Notes: generated by a model not told the origin, from the letters alone. Shown: positions 1 to 12,162, counted from the stretch's first letter. The stretch is DNA of 64,000 bases from Orbilia blumenaviensis (GCA_036872755.1 JAVHNS010000001.1:4340001-4404000); one strand, 5' to 3'. Program-made: numbers and translations.

Positions 1-559
1 GATTAGTCGACCCAAATACGGCAGGCAATGCCGTGGACACATCAACGTCGCAAATTCACGCGGCATCTGGATTGCGGCCGAGGAGCGGCAGCTCTGGTGG
101 CTCGAATGGCTCGAACCCAGATATTTCAGGCGCACCATTCGACACCAACACGGAAGGTAAACGGCGGAGTACGTCCTTTGCAAGTCTTATAAGGCGATCG
201 TCCCAATCGATAGGGAAATCCGTTGTCGGCGCTGTCGGCGGCTATTTACCCCAAGCGGTTACCGAGATGTGGGAACCGCAACGAGATTTCGCGTTCGTAC
301 GGCTGCCAGCTGCGACAAAGAGCGTTGTCGCGCTTAGTAGCAACAGTCCGCAAATCATGGTTGTCACATCAGATGGTTTCTTTTATTTATACAATGTTGA
401 TATGGAGAATGGCGGGGAGTGTATATTAACGAAGAAATACTCGTAAGTCAAAGACCCTGATCCGACCAATAAATCTTAAATGAATGCTGACTTTTTCTTT
501 TCTTTTCGCCCAGGCTGCTTGATTCTGGTGGGAGGGGCGGTTTCGACGCTGAGATATAG
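1..559 (+). CDS. atg18: Atg18-type PROPPIN, C-terminal part (gene runs off the left edge)
   Basis: Autophagy beta-propeller (PROPPIN) that binds PI3P/PI(3,5)P2 at the phagophore and vacuole membrane with Atg2. Only the 3' part is here; the reading frame is open from the first bases. The segment has the low-complexity Ser/Gly linker, then FASLIRRSSQSIGKSVVGAV, the GGYLPQAVTEMWEP motif and a last propeller blade (VVTSDGFFYLYNVD) typical of the Atg18 C-terminus. A GT-AG intron runs from 445 to 511: the exon breaks inside a Ser codon and continues LLDSGGRGGFDAEI with TAG at 557-559. The PI3P-binding FRRG motif lies upstream, outside the window. Atg21/Hsv2 paralogues are less likely because the C-terminal motif matches Atg18 best. 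It is convergent with toa2. Confidence 0.88.
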
Positions 560-1123
560 TTGTTAGTGGCGTTGCTCTATTTACTTATGGCATATCTCAT
601 TTTGCTTTGGATGGTCTGTACTATCATGGTATCAGAATTGGGAATCAATCATTTATTGTCTTTTTTTTCCTTTCTTTCTTTCTTTAGGAGTGGTTTCTTT
701 GTTTCTTTCTTCTCTCTCTCTCTTTGTTCTCTGGATCTGGTCAAGGCGCTCATCATATCATTCACGGAGTGTTCGTCACATAATATCAAAGTTAGATCTG
801 ACTAAGTTCGAATACCTTATCATTGGTCTTGGTTACAAATACGAAGTGGCCAAACCCCTAACCAAACAGTATTGGCTAATATATCCCATAATCGTATTTC
901 CATATCCAATTTATTGTTTTCGGGGAGAATAGACCCCTTTCTTGAACCGACCGACCGAGCCCTCAAATCCCCCCTGGCGACTAATTCAATAATCCCTTCG
1001 GACTGGGGGAGGCTTTTCATGTATTAGAAGACGTGGTTGTGTTTCCAATTTCGGGTCCTCATCAAGTTGAGTGAGAGTTGATATATTGACCATTCCTCGT
1101 TAGTAATTACGGTGGCAGCCAGC
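560..1123. other. Convergent intergenic spacer atg18/toa2
   Basis: This 564-bp spacer lies between two stop codons. It holds a pyrimidine-rich stretch at about 660-735 (TTTC and CT runs) and presumably both 3' UTRs. Short open frames inside it show no recognisable protein. No RNA gene was seen. Confidence 0.6.
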
Positions 1124-1582
1124 TCAAGTCTCTCCGGGCTTCTTGGAATTGCAGGATACGATTTTGACCCGATCACTATGAATTGATTGTGAATTCTCGA
1201 GCTTGAAGGTGACATCTTTGATGAGGAAAGTCCAGACTTCGTCGCAGAACCGGTAGGTATCAAGATGCCCCTAAGGGAGTTCACATTTGGGTTAACAGTG
1301 CTTGGGTTCTACACAAGGTACATACTTACCTTGAAGGACAACTTGGCGGTAACTTGTTGGGCAAGTATATCAGTGACGGAGCGGTCGAAATTGGATAGAA
1401 TCTTCATGGCCAGCTGTGGCGCGATGCGACCGTCGGATATGAGGTCATCTAGGGCATCTGTGAGGGCAACCCCGATGCTAATCAAACACGTTGTTAGGGT
1501 TGGTTGACACCCATAGATAGAAATAATAAGATCCAGCGTACCTGGATCTCCTGTAGAGTTCGTAATAAGTCTGGTTGTTCAT
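1124..1582 (-). CDS. toa2: Transcription factor IIA small (gamma) subunit
   Basis: General RNA polymerase II factor that with Toa1 stabilises TBP on the TATA box. Three exons on the minus strand were read by eye: 1582-1542, 1477-1330 and 1270-1124, in phase, giving 111 residues, the normal family length. The protein starts [20 protein letters not shown], continues with the four-helix part ([20 protein letters not shown]) and ends with the beta-barrel part ([20 protein letters not shown] ... [14 protein letters not shown]). Both introns are GT-AG. It is divergent from trm2 with only 207 bp between start codons, so the two share a promoter region. Confidence 0.95.
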
Positions 1583-1789
1583 CGCGTCTCTTGTGATCGG
1601 AGGTTCGCAGAGCGTGTGAAGATGGAGAGAGAGAAACACTGTCGAGATAACTGCGGCTTAAATACTAGTCTTTCTTTCCTTTTTTTTTCTTGCTCTGAAA
1701 AGCTGGATCCTCTTTTAACCACCACCACGAACCAATGAACGCCATTCTAATTGATACCAGCATAATTCTCTAAGCCAGGCCGCCACTTC

Positions 1790-3597
1790 ATGAAAAAGAG
1801 CGTAGGTACTGCCCTACGAATACCATACGGCTACCTGCCCAAGCTTTGGGGCATCAATCGCTCTACGTACAGGCCCTTTCGAACAATCGCTTCGCAGAAC
1901 ATGTCGGGAACAAAACGCCCCGGCGATGGACTAGGGCCTAAAGCTGGAGGGAAACGGTGGAAAAGAAACAAGACCGCCCAGGAAGCCAAATCGTCGCTGC
2001 GATCTACTGGTAGTCATGAGGAAATACTCCTCGAGGACGTAAAGTTTCTACTTGGGAAATCCCAGGAATCAGGTTCCAGTCATCCACAGCCCCAGTCCGC
2101 TGTTCCAGAACAGTTCTCACAGGTAGAATTGTCAATTTCCATGCTGGCCTCGACTGGCGACGGTCTAGCAGTTTCTCAGGACGGTACGAGGGTATATGTT
2201 GTACCCTTTACAGTTCCAGGTGACACTGTTATTGCTAAAATAGTTAAAAGCTTCTCATCGTATTCCATGACGGATTTGATTGAAGTCAAGGAGCCTTCGA
2301 ACGAACGGAGTGACGATCTCATCTTTTGTAAGTACTTTGGTCGTTGTTCTGGCTGCCAGTTCCAAATGTTATCCGAGGAATTCCAGCTTCAGCACAAGAA
2401 GAATGTGATTGCAAAGGCGATGCAGAACTTCTCGAATATGGACCCGTCCTTAATCCCACCGATCGGGGAGGTCATGCCCTCCCCGCTGCTACGTGGCTAT
2501 CGGACTAAACTTACGCCTCACTTTGACGGGCCACGTCGGGGCGGCTTCAAAGAAGGTGCTCCCATCCCAGATATCGGATTCCAGTTGAAGGGACGAAGTT
2601 TTGTCCTTGATATTGAGGATTGCCCAATCGGCACAGATGCAGTCCGGGGCGGTTTCAGGTCGCAGAGGGATTACGTCAAAGATAACCTCCAGACGTTCAA
2701 ACGCGGAGCTACCCTGTTGCTCCGCGAGAGCACCGAAAGGATATTTTCTTCTGCAGCAAATGACGAGGAGGATCCCGCGCGAGCCTACACCGAAATTAAA
2801 ACCTGCATCACGGACTCGAAGGCTCTCGTCACGGAATGGGTTGGGGAATCCAAGTTTGCTTCTCCGGCCGGGTCCTTCTTCCAGAACAATAATTCCATCC
2901 TAGAGAAGGTAAGTCGGGCTTTGGTGGTACTAGTTCTCTTTCTCTTTCTCTTAATTTTGTTTTTAATCGACTTTACCAGCTCTTTGTTGTTTCTGAAGTT
3001 CTTCGTTGACATTGTCATTTAAATAGTTCACCGCCTTCGTACAAGAGCAGCTTGTGATTCCCAGGCTTCCAGGGCAAGATCCTTCAGAATCATATCTAAT
3101 TGATGCCTATTGTGGGTCTGGCCTTTTCAGTATATGCTGTGGGCATGGATTTAAAGGAATACTGGGAGTTGACATATCACCCCAATCAATCGAATCAGCG
3201 AAGAAAAATGCAATCGAAAATGGAATTCACAACGCCCGATTTATTACAGGCAATGCAGAGGCTATATTTGCAGATGTCGAGTTCCCGCCTGAGTACACTA
3301 GCATGGTCATCGACCCGCCGCGGAAAGGTTGCGATGAATTATTTCTCTCTCAGCTTTTACAGCTTGGCCCTAAAAGGCTTGTCTATATAAGTTGCAATGT
3401 TCATACTATGGCACGGGATATCGGGTGGCTTGTCCAACAAGATCTCGGAAAGGACTATAATATCGATAAAATCGGAGGCTTTGACTTTTTCCCACAGGCA
3501 AGTAACGAGAACCCGAGAATGTAAAGTATTAGTGCTAACTTCGGAGCCATAGACACACCACGTGGAGGGATACGCTGTTCTGTCCAAGAATGGCTGA
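1790..3597 (+). CDS. trm2: tRNA (uracil-5-)-methyltransferase Trm2
   Basis: SAM-dependent enzyme making m5U54 (T54) in the T-loop of tRNA. Exons are 1790-2908, 3027-3497 and 3553-3597 (544 residues). Seen in order: a basic, acid-free N-terminus, a TRAM-like domain (GDGLAVSQDGTRVYVVPF), the cysteine cluster CKYFGRCSGCQFQ, the SAM motif YCGSGLFSI, the VIDPPRKGCDE motif and the catalytic-cysteine block YISCNVHTMARDI, then the usual C-terminus FFPQTHHVEGYAVLSKNG. The last intron (3498-3552) begins GC rather than GT (CAG|GCAAGT) and has a GCTAAC branch site. Reading through instead would replace the conserved THHVEGYAV tail. Met1 and Met38 (1901) are both plausible starts. It is tail-to-tail with the cdc11 homologue. 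Confidence 0.94.
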
Positions 3598-4108
3598 TGG
3601 ATTGATACGCACACGAAATGGACAGGCGTACTGGCTGTAGCATCACCTGGATTCGCGACTAAAACATTTCACTGGTATACTGATTCTAAAAGACCGATTC
3701 GGCCCAATGAACCAGCCTGCGCCCGTGCCTAACCCCCCTGCTCCACGCTGGTATAACGGAGGGGTGTGCTAAGAAGCTGAATGTCAAAACCAGGTAAGCG
3801 CAAGCTGGTAAACGGGGTGGCTGCCGCGCGTACCACTTTGAGACCGGGGGCCCAGCGTGCAGACTTACAAACCATCAACACTGTTCCATAACCCTTTTCT
3901 CTGCTCTTGTCGAGAACTTTATGTACTACTCTTCGGCCGTGGGTAAAATCCCATATCTGCAGGAGGAAACAAGAGCATAATACCAACAGATGAAGGTTGA
4001 GAGTAAAATACCAGTATAGAATACTTCCATTCCAAGAGCAAAAAGCAAGAAAAACCAATGCAATAATGGGATTATTGCCTCTTGGTTCACGCTTCCATTT
4101 CGGTCGTA
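3598..4108. other. Convergent intergenic spacer trm2/cdc11
   Basis: 511 bp between two stop codons, presumably 3' UTRs. A 127-codon minus-strand frame (3729-4112) has no recognisable domain and no support, so it is not called. Confidence 0.5.
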
Positions 4109-7100
4109 TCAACTATCGAGCGGAGTGTTATCATCCCCCCCAGATTTAGTCCCAAATAGCAATCCTAGGCTGGTCATTCGCTCCCAAATGGAGTCATGGC
4201 ACAGTTTTTGCTTGATATCGAATGCTAAACCATCAAGATGTGACATCTGAGGGCATTGCTCTCCTATAAGAATATCGTAACACCGGCGCGCAACCGCCGT
4301 ATCTTCTGTCATGGATCGTTGGAAGACTTCATCACTGTCTTTGTCTTGATGCTGCATCAGGAAAGGGCTAGGATCAGTGATTTCACCGGGGTTTCCCGGC
4401 CTCGCCAGATCGGTAGACTGAGACAATATCGCATAGAATCCCAGTGTAAGAGGGTTGTGTCTATAATTAAAAATTAGGAGAAAGGTAAAAACAGCTATTG
4501 GAGGGCTTAAAAATATACCTGAGATCAAGTTCCGACAGGAACGGTAGGAATCTCAGCATGTTGTTTAACTTTTGTAAGTTTGATATGCGGTTCCCCATGA
4601 GGTAAAGCTTTTTCAGTCTTACTATCCCGTACAACGGCTTGATGTCAGATAAAGCGTTATTATTGAGATTAATGACACGCGTATTAGTCATCATGCGACC
4701 GAAGTTCGACGGTAAAGTCCGAAGATTGCAAGAAGCCAGCTCCAGATATTGCAAGTTAACGAAATAGTCGAGCATCGAGAGAGATGATATCGGGTTGCCA
4801 GAAGCATATACTTTTCTGAGCTCATAGAGGGAGTTGAAAGGTATATTGACGGTGCTTTCGTTCCATTAGTTTAGTGAAAAAGCTGCCGCAAGATTGAGAT
4901 CTTACCTTGAACCAGTCTGAGACCTAAACGAGAAGCTATCAAGATATCGAGCACCTGCAATCCCATCAATGGTCTCTAATTTGTTAGAGTCCAAATAAAG
5001 GGTTTTGATATTTGGAAAAGGCCGAATCGTGAAAACTCGGAGGTTGTTTTTGGATAAATCAAGAGTTCGCAGGCTTCGAACTTCCAAACCGTTAGGGATA
5101 TTGAACTCTATCAACTTGTTCGAGTCTATTAAATAGTAGATGCGTGTTAACACCGATTAGCGGCATGGTACCGGATATTAGCGAGACAACGAACCTAAAT
5201 TGAGGTAAGATAGTTCCGGCAGGCGGTGTAGATATTCGGCGCTTTCAATTTTATTACTCCCTAAATCCAATGTTTTCAAATGCTTCCTAGAACCCGTCAG
5301 TTTATAACCTCAGCAAACGATGGAATAGCTTAAACTTTCTCACAGATGAGATGCACCAAAATTTATGCTGCGAATATTGTTAAGTCTAAGCCGTAACTTC
5401 ACAAGGCCATCAAGGTGCAGTATCCCGTCTAGTGATGCGATCTGATTGCTGTCCGCTTTGAGATCCCGTAAATGGATCAAACCTGAGAGACCTGTATTTA
5501 TCCCTATGTAAGCTTGATCCAACGCGACCAGGATACAGCTTCCGCATACCTGCAAGGCTATCCAGTCGATTGGAAGATATGTCAAGGAATTGTATATTGG
5601 TAAGATGCGCCCAGGCAGTCAGACTAGAAAGAAGGTTTCCCGCAACTTTTAGGTCCCTGACTGTGGGGGGCATGCCCGTCAAGTGTGTGAGCTGATTATG
5701 TTCAAGGTTAACTTCCACGAGGTTTGGGTGAAAAGAAGCGAGATCCTGGAGGTGCTCCAGGCCCTGCTTCTGGATTTGCAAGGCTTTGTTTTGGTCCCAG
5801 TAAGGACCAAACATGTCGTTATCGGTGAGATGGCGCACCATGCTTTTGAGAGCCAAAGAGGTTTTATCAGATGGGAACTTCCGGAGCTGCCGGTTGTTGC
5901 GAGAATGGTAGCCTCGTGAGAAGCCTGATTGCATTCGACTATCTGCCTCCAAAAAATGATAGGTAATATCGGTTAAAGGGGTGTTCCATAATGAGGACTC
6001 GGGCTTCCGCATGCTTAAGGTGGTCCGATTGATAGGACCGACGTTTGTTTGCATTGAAATCGTGTACTGTCGTAACGACTGACATGGGGTGTTCTGGGTT
6101 CGAGGAAAGACAAGGGAGCTGCCATTGACGCCCGTAGGGGCAGCCATCGGTGTCACCGTTTCTGGATCCGATAAGTTGGCTTCAAGACCAATTGTTTCGA
6201 TTTCTGGTTCTTCAACCCTGTCTGAGCCCTCCGGGGCTGCATGCGGTAGACCACCAGGGCTAAAGGTTCTACCATTGGCCTTTTTAGGATCAACATCGGG
6301 TGAGGTTGGACGTACACCTTCTTTGGAGGATGTCGAAGTAGTTATGGGGGGGTGCGGATTAGAGGCCTCCGGCCCTTTCGCCCCAAATCCAGGGATCGGG
6401 TCCCTGTTCTGGCCTGCAGAAAACCCCGAGCTGGTGAAGGCAGGAGGTGCAACCCCGCCCTCTTGATCTCGTGGTAATACCAGTCGTGAACTCATGCTTG
6501 TCGCTAAATCTGATATTTCCTCGAATGGGTCTTCTCCTTTCGCCATCAGCGAAGGCTCCCCCCCCACAGTTAAATCCATCAATAAATCACGCCTCATTGA
6601 GTCTATAACATCATCCTCGTGGCGCCAAACCTGCCGCTCTTCATCAAAAACCATACTCCCGACTTTCCTGGGCATCATATGCTTAACTTTAGAAGCCAGT
6701 ATAACATTCAATGAATGAAGGCTCGCAGCGCGTGTGAATGCAGAATGCGGATCCGATAAAAAACTTGGATGCGGAGGCTTCGAAAAATCAATTTCGGGTT
6801 CTATCAGTAATTTGCTCGTTGAGTTCTGTGGCTCCAGGTGTTCATCCATCGGTGCTGCTCGACCACTCGGGCGCCGCACTACTGACGCATCACTATCATA
6901 CTCCTCGCTAGTTGACATGCTATCATCATCCGATGAGTCCTTGGTCGAAAGGTTAAACTTTTGCCTTTTGGGCTGGCTCTCCTTGACCGGCGACGGTGGA
7001 TGCAAAGAATCGGAACGCGGTACCTCTTTCGGGGGCGCTTTTGCAGGCGTTCTTTTGGAGCTCGCTGGTGTCCCGTCTAGGAGACGTTTTGATCCATTAA

Positions 7101-8264
7101 CCAAAGAAGTTTCAGGATGTACCGAGTTGTCAGAATGTCCCTTTCCATCATAAGGCGAATTAACGAGACCGATCTGCGACATTCGTCCATGTAATGCGGT
7201 CTTAGTGAAAGAATTCTGAGCGGACGAAAACAGTTTGAAGGGTGGCCATTCTTTCGGGCTTATATCTGGCAGGTCAAGCGAGGCATCATCAGAATTGATG
7301 CGCCACAGGACCTTGCGATCGGGTGTAGTAAAATATAACTGGTTGCCTTGCGATAGAATGCTCTGTTCGGGAGAAAACTGTCGAGGGTCACGGTTTCCGT
7401 ATAGTTGTCTTGGGAGTTCGCCTCTAGAGTTTACATGTAGGAGCCCATTTAGGCCAGGTGATTGATCAGAGAATGCAGAGGTTGATATGCTATTTATATA
7501 CTCCTCATCTCTGATAACTGAAGATTGGTCATCTTCCTGAAACAAAGAGGTGTCCTGGTTTGTTGAAGATCCGTTGCGCCGCCAGGCAATAAACGGCGGA
7601 GGCGTTGAGTTCCAAGCCGATCGCTCAAGAGGGTCCTCGGATTCGTACTCAAGCATAGAGCTTAGATGCGGTGCTGTGTGAGCAGCCTGTTTATGATCCA
7701 GCTGGTCGGACCCCGGTGATTGCTTCCCCGAGTGATTGCGCAATCCCACGGGTATGTGCACCTCGTCCGGGAGTATACCTGATGCATCTTCCTCGCCTGA
7801 ACGATCGTGGTCTTCCGAGCGGTGCGACGACGACGACATTTGCTCCGAGCATGAAACATTTGATCCTTCCGACAGGGGCTCAAAAAGACTCTCCAGTCGG
7901 GTTGGACTAAACAAGTCATCATTTCCTCTGTCCACCAGAATAATAGGACGCACGTCGGTAGTAAGTTTTTGGACTGTGCCCTGGGGTGTTACATTTGGGC
8001 TTGGGTCTTGAACGAGAGGGGCCACGATCTTATGGTCTCCAGACGGGCTACTGTCTTGAACCAGGACAGAGTGTTCGGCAACATGTTTTTGGACGATAGG
8101 TGCTTTACGGGAGGCTGGTCGCGGGATCAAGGACTTGGGCGCAACGGGCTTCGGCTGAACATTCTTCGAGCCTTTCTTGGGCAACGAGGTCTTGGTGTGT
8201 GGTTTGGCGGGCAGCTGTCCATCTGATATCCAATCGTCCTCGAGATCTTCCAGCCAAGATGCCA

Positions 8265-8265
<1 letters not shown>
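4109..8265 (-). CDS. cdc11: Septation initiation network scaffold, Cdc11/Nud1 family leucine-rich-repeat protein
   Basis: Spindle-pole-body scaffold that recruits the septation initiation / mitotic exit kinases. Exon 1 (8265-5550, 905 codons) starts MASWLEDLEDDWISDG and is mostly a long disordered Ser/Pro/Asp-rich region, then reaches the first leucine-rich repeats (LVEVNLEHNQLTHL, IQFLDISSNRLDSLAG). Further short exons down to 4109 continue the repeats (LRDLKADSNQIASLDGI, LKTLDLGSNKIESAEYL, LRTLDLSKNNLRVF, LYLDSNKLETIDGI, LKKLYLMGNRISNLQKL) and the capping C-terminus (YDILIGEQCPQMSHLDGLAF). Splices I followed are GT-AG; the exon 1 to 2 join is at 5549/5492. The order of long disordered N-terminus, C-terminal LRRs and cap is that of Cdc11/Nud1. 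The start codon is directly preceded by a 31-base A tract on the coding strand. Confidence 0.9.
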
Positions 8266-8297
<32 letters not shown>

Positions 8298-9157
8298 CGT
8301 CTTGTCCTCCCTGTTTCTCTGGTCGTAGCCGTCTACTCGGTACTGTTATAAATCCGTGTTTTATGCTTTCTATGAGGATTCCGGTAAGTGAGATAAGTTA
8401 TGGTGGGGGCTAAAACAATGGAACGAATTCCTGCTAGTGTGTTTCAGTTTAAAGAGAGGCCTGCTAAAACCGTGGATGCATTGGTCAGGACCTAAGATGG
8501 GGATATTCGTATTTCGGAGGTCGATTGGGTACATGGGAGGAGGAGGAGAAGAATAACAGCGAAGGAGGCGGTGATGGTGGTGGTTGTGGTGGTAGTGGTG
8601 GTGGTGGTGGTGGTGAGGACGATGGTGAGGGCGCCGAAGGGGCGTGACTGAGGATATGTTTATCGTCGCCGTCGTGCGCCATGTTGATGTTGGTTGCATG
8701 TTGCCTGCCCGGACCAACCCGCCCAAGCAGCTGTTTACGCGAACCACAACAACCGCCACAAGCATCGCCCCCCCCCGGAAGGTAAGCAAGTACACAATAG
8801 TGCATGGCTGCTTAAAGCAGACTTAGTCGGTACTAGTGAAGTAAGTAACTAGTTAATGTTATATATATGTACCTATACATGTACTTACTGAATTGGTAAG
8901 TTTTGATGGATACTTCCTCCTCCAAGGTTCTCGATTCATGCAGCTTCTTTCTTTGCAGGGGACCGCGTACCTAAACTAACACTAAAACGAGCTCCTGGGA
9001 CCCACATAGTGTGCAGCGCAGTGCAGCGCAGTGCGTCTGATCACCGCATCCCCCCCACCACCACCATCAGCAGCAACGTCTAAAGCATCGACCAGCCCTC
9101 TGATATGGTTCCGTTCTTAGCACCGTTGGCACATTCCACGGGCAAATGACCTAAATC
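8266..9157. promoter_or_regulatory. Divergent promoter region between cdc11 and the 9158 gene
   Basis: 892 bp with no convincing gene. It contains T31 at 8267-8297, a GGT/GGA-rich microsatellite at about 8530-8635, a short TACCTA-type patch near 8870 and two tandem copies of GTGCAGCGCA at 9010-9030. Open frames here encode only His/Pro or Ser/Pro low complexity. No specific transcription-factor site can be claimed. Confidence 0.5.
8267..8297 (+). repeat. T31 homopolymer abutting the cdc11 start codon
   Basis: Thirty-one T on the plus strand, that is A31 on the coding strand of the cdc11 homologue, ending one base before its ATG. If transcribed it forms a poly(A) leader. Confidence 0.95.
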
Positions 9158-10345
9158 ATGGAAAGCCATCCAAGCCCTCTCTCTCCATCCGCGACCATGA
9201 GCGAACGCTCCTCTGGCGCAAACCGACGCCGTTCGACCACAAGCGTTTTCGCTCAATCAAACTACCCCGCCAAAGACCAGACCCCTGTGCGATCTAAGCC
9301 GTACCCTCGAGAGACAGATAGTGCACTCTCTCGAGAAGTTCAACAAGATGCGCTGGAGCTCACCGGGTTGGCTGAAGACAGCGAGGCCCAGGAGCAGGCT
9401 GAAATTGCTGAGATACTCGCTCAGGGTGATTGGGCGGCAAGCGAAGTCGCCCTGTTCCGACGGTTACGAAGACGCGGCAGAGAACCCTTACTTCCTGCTC
9501 CGTGGCGTCTAGACTTTTCAACGTTTCCGGAAGCATTGTACGCCCTGGTTGGCGAACAAAGCTTCATCTGCGCCCTTACGCCGTCCGCATCCATGGAATT
9601 CAGAGGTATGCGCCCGTTTAGTGACATATGCATCGCGCGATTCCAACCTCATCACGGCGCTGACGCAAAACCCCCTCTTTGTAAACTAGGATCGCAAGCA
9701 TTACAAAGACTGGTCAATGTAGGAGGGCAAGTACGGGATAGAACGGAAATCAATCCATCGGCGCCGGTGGAGCCATTGATTTTCCAAGAGATCAAAAACT
9801 TTCTGACCTGGGCCGAGAAAGATGGGGACATATGTCAGTTTTTCTTTTCCCGGTGTATTCGTTTCTTGTTTATCACCTTTCCCCCCTCTCTTTCCTAACA
9901 ATAATGTCATTCAGCCCTATCCTCCATCCTCACAATCAACTACAATCGAAGCAAAAATGGCAATTCGAAGGCAACCAGCGAAAAGACAGAACGCAAAATG
10001 AAATCCATGGCTAGCGAACTGCGAACAAGATATCAACACCAACACCCACCACGCGAAATCCTCCCGCCAAGCAACAGTGCCGGGGGTGCCGAGGGCCCCA
10101 GACAGCTGGCTGTGATATACGGCATAACAGTCTACAACTGCGTTGCAGCTCTGAGCAGTCTCGGTTGTGATAACCCTGAGGCAGATGTCAAAACCCACGT
10201 CATCTTGGACTGGACAGACGTCGGGCTGGATATCTGGAATGCCATAGCTGTTGCAATCTTCATCGTATCTTGCCGCAACGATGTCTTAGATTCTGATGAA
10301 GGAGTTAGGTTTAACCCCACCCAGCAACCAGACGAGGATGCCTGA
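9158..10345 (+). CDS. Uncharacterised fungal protein (368 residues)
   Basis: I do not recognise the function. Two exons, 9158-9833 and 9915-10345, joined in phase by a GT-AG intron, give 368 residues. The first ~55 residues are Ser/Pro/Arg-rich and probably disordered. A mixed segment follows (residues ~60-240: WAASEVALFRRLRRRGREPL, FPEALYALVGEQSFICAL, LIFQEIKNFLTWAEKDGD), then a hydrophobic C-terminal part (LAVIYGITVYNCVAALSSLG, DVGLDIWNAIAVAIFIVSCR). The latter could be one or two helices buried in a globular domain or a membrane segment. No signal peptide is evident. The in-phase splice and even composition say it is real. ATG choice is between residue 1 and Met14. Confidence 0.75.
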
Positions 10346-11277
10346 GTGTGCTCCAAACCGGCAGCGCTTTAATCAAGCACCATGTAAAATTGCTCCCTCA
10401 AAACTGGCACCGTGATTATGGGCCACTCGGGCTATAACAATCGTTAGGCGCTATGATATACAGAGGCCGACCAGCATATGCATTATCCATCACCCACCAT
10501 CTTTCAAGAACCACTTGCAGGACATGGTGTCCAACATCTTACATTCCATTCTACCTTCTTACCTGGTCCCATCAAATCATCGACTACCGGAAAGTACCAT
10601 ACTAGTAACAGCTTGACATTATCGAAGGAGGATCAATATTAAATATGACTATCTCATATGTATAACCCTAGGAGGTACCTACCTAAGCACTGGCACTTAG
10701 CTAAAGTTAGATTAAGTTATATATACACGCCAACCTTAGCTTAGTAAGGTAGTTTGTCTGTTATACGTCACGTGGTAATCCCACCACCGCCACCACTGCA
10801 TTGCATTGCATTGCGTGGGGAGGGGAATGGGACCTTACTTAGGCAGTAGGAGATAGGAAGTACCCAAGTAGGTACCTAAGTAAGCAGGTACTTACCTAAG
10901 CGCATCCAAGCGATGTGATTCAATTTATATTATAAATGATACTATCGATTCGATTACAAAACACCTAAATCTCCCCCCTCCCCCCCCTCCTTACCTACCC
11001 ACTACCCACTTATAATTCCTCGCTCTGACCTCTTTAACTTCAGCAGTGCTTATGCATACATTTTCACATTCATTGCATTTCATTGGGTTGATATTGATTT
11101 GTGCTCGCAAGAGAGCCCGAGGCCCCTAGGCCTTAAGTTAAAGAATTAACGCTGACCTTCAACCACAAGTTTAACTAGACTCAAGCTTAGCCCACCGAAA
11201 AGTAAAGTTCTTCGGGAAACGGCCGGGATCAGGTCATCGGCCAAAGCTCAAATCATTCCAAGACAGAACTGCCCACC
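10346..11277. promoter_or_regulatory. Intergenic region upstream of the GCLM-like gene
   Basis: 932 bp without a gene. It is dense in TACCTA/TAGGTA words at about 10670-10745 and 10855-10905, has a short TTGCA-type tandem near 10800 and C runs at 10973-10990. No open frame of note. Confidence 0.5.
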
Positions 11278-12162
11278 ATGTCACCTCCGACTTCTGTTAT
11301 CTTTCGTACTGGTAATATTATCACAACCGGGCGAACTAGCCTCGAGAAATCGAACCAGGAGCTTCTCAACTCTCTCCGACAGAATTTCGAGGACGCCGCG
11401 TCGCGAGCTACCGGTCAGCAGCTGTCCTGGATCGAAGCGAGGGGGGGTACCTATTACGCCCCAGGCGCGGAGGAACCAGACGGCCTGAGTGAAGAGCGGA
11501 CGGAGTACGACATTACAGGTTCGGCTATAATGACCTTACAGATTTCCTATCAGGCGGACTAACGCAGACCAGTTAAACTCTTCTACCTACCTGGGGTTCC
11601 CTTATCTAAAAGAAGAGATCACACCCGGGAAGCTCTTCAGCATGTCCTCCGCGAACTCCGCGTACCCTCGATAGATCTCCTCATTATATCTTTCCCAAAC
11701 ATTTCGTTTGACGCAGAGGATCATTCCCCCGACACGGAGCCGACTCCGGCCGAAGTCGATGAGTGGGCGGAGACATACCAGGCCCTAGAGGCCCTCCAGT
11801 TGGAAGGACAGATAAAAAGGATCGGTTTATCAGAATTCGGGGTCGCGCGCCTTTTAAAGTTGCTTCCCAGGACGACAATCAAACCCTCCGTAGACCAGAT
11901 CAACGTCCGCGATTGCTGCGTGGTTCCAAAACCCCTGATACAATTCGCAAAGGAACAAAAGATAGAGCTATTGACCCACAACGACTGTACCAACATCCTC
12001 CCATCTTCTGCCCTTCAAAGCCTGCTCCAGGAGAACCACCACGCAGCTTTCGGAGACTTCAAAAACATCGAACCTCAATGGGTGGTTAAATATACCGCAG
12101 TGATCCAGGATAGGGGAGTGGTGGAGAACAAAGGGTACGTGATGCTACCATCGGTAGATTGA
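11278..12162 (+). CDS. Glutamate-cysteine ligase regulatory (modifier) subunit, aldo/keto reductase fold
   Basis: GCLM-type subunit that raises the activity of glutamate-cysteine ligase, the first enzyme of glutathione synthesis. Exons 11278-11518 and 11573-12162 join in phase (276 residues). The protein has the AKR-like elements: VKLFYLPGVPLSKRRDHTRE, LHVP-type strand RVPSIDLLIISFPNISFD, then EWAETYQALEALQLEGQIKR, IGLSEFGVARLL, PSVDQINVRDCCVVPKPLIQ and FAKEQKIELLTHND. The catalytic tetrad of true reductases is not evident, as expected for GCLM. Family length matches. It is convergent with bud32 (150 bp between stops). Confidence 0.85.

Noticed and set aside
3729..4112. 127-codon minus-strand frame after the cdc11-homologue stop
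   Set aside because: No recognisable family, lies in a convergent 3' UTR region, and starts at or overlaps the stop of a real gene.
6089..6466. Plus-strand open frames antisense to the cdc11 homologue (also 5683-5919, 6734-7153, 7969-8226)
   Set aside because: They mirror the long disordered exon of the minus-strand gene and have no domain of their own.
8370..8805. His/Pro/Ser-rich minus-strand frames
   Set aside because: They translate the GGT/GGA microsatellite; composition alone explains them.
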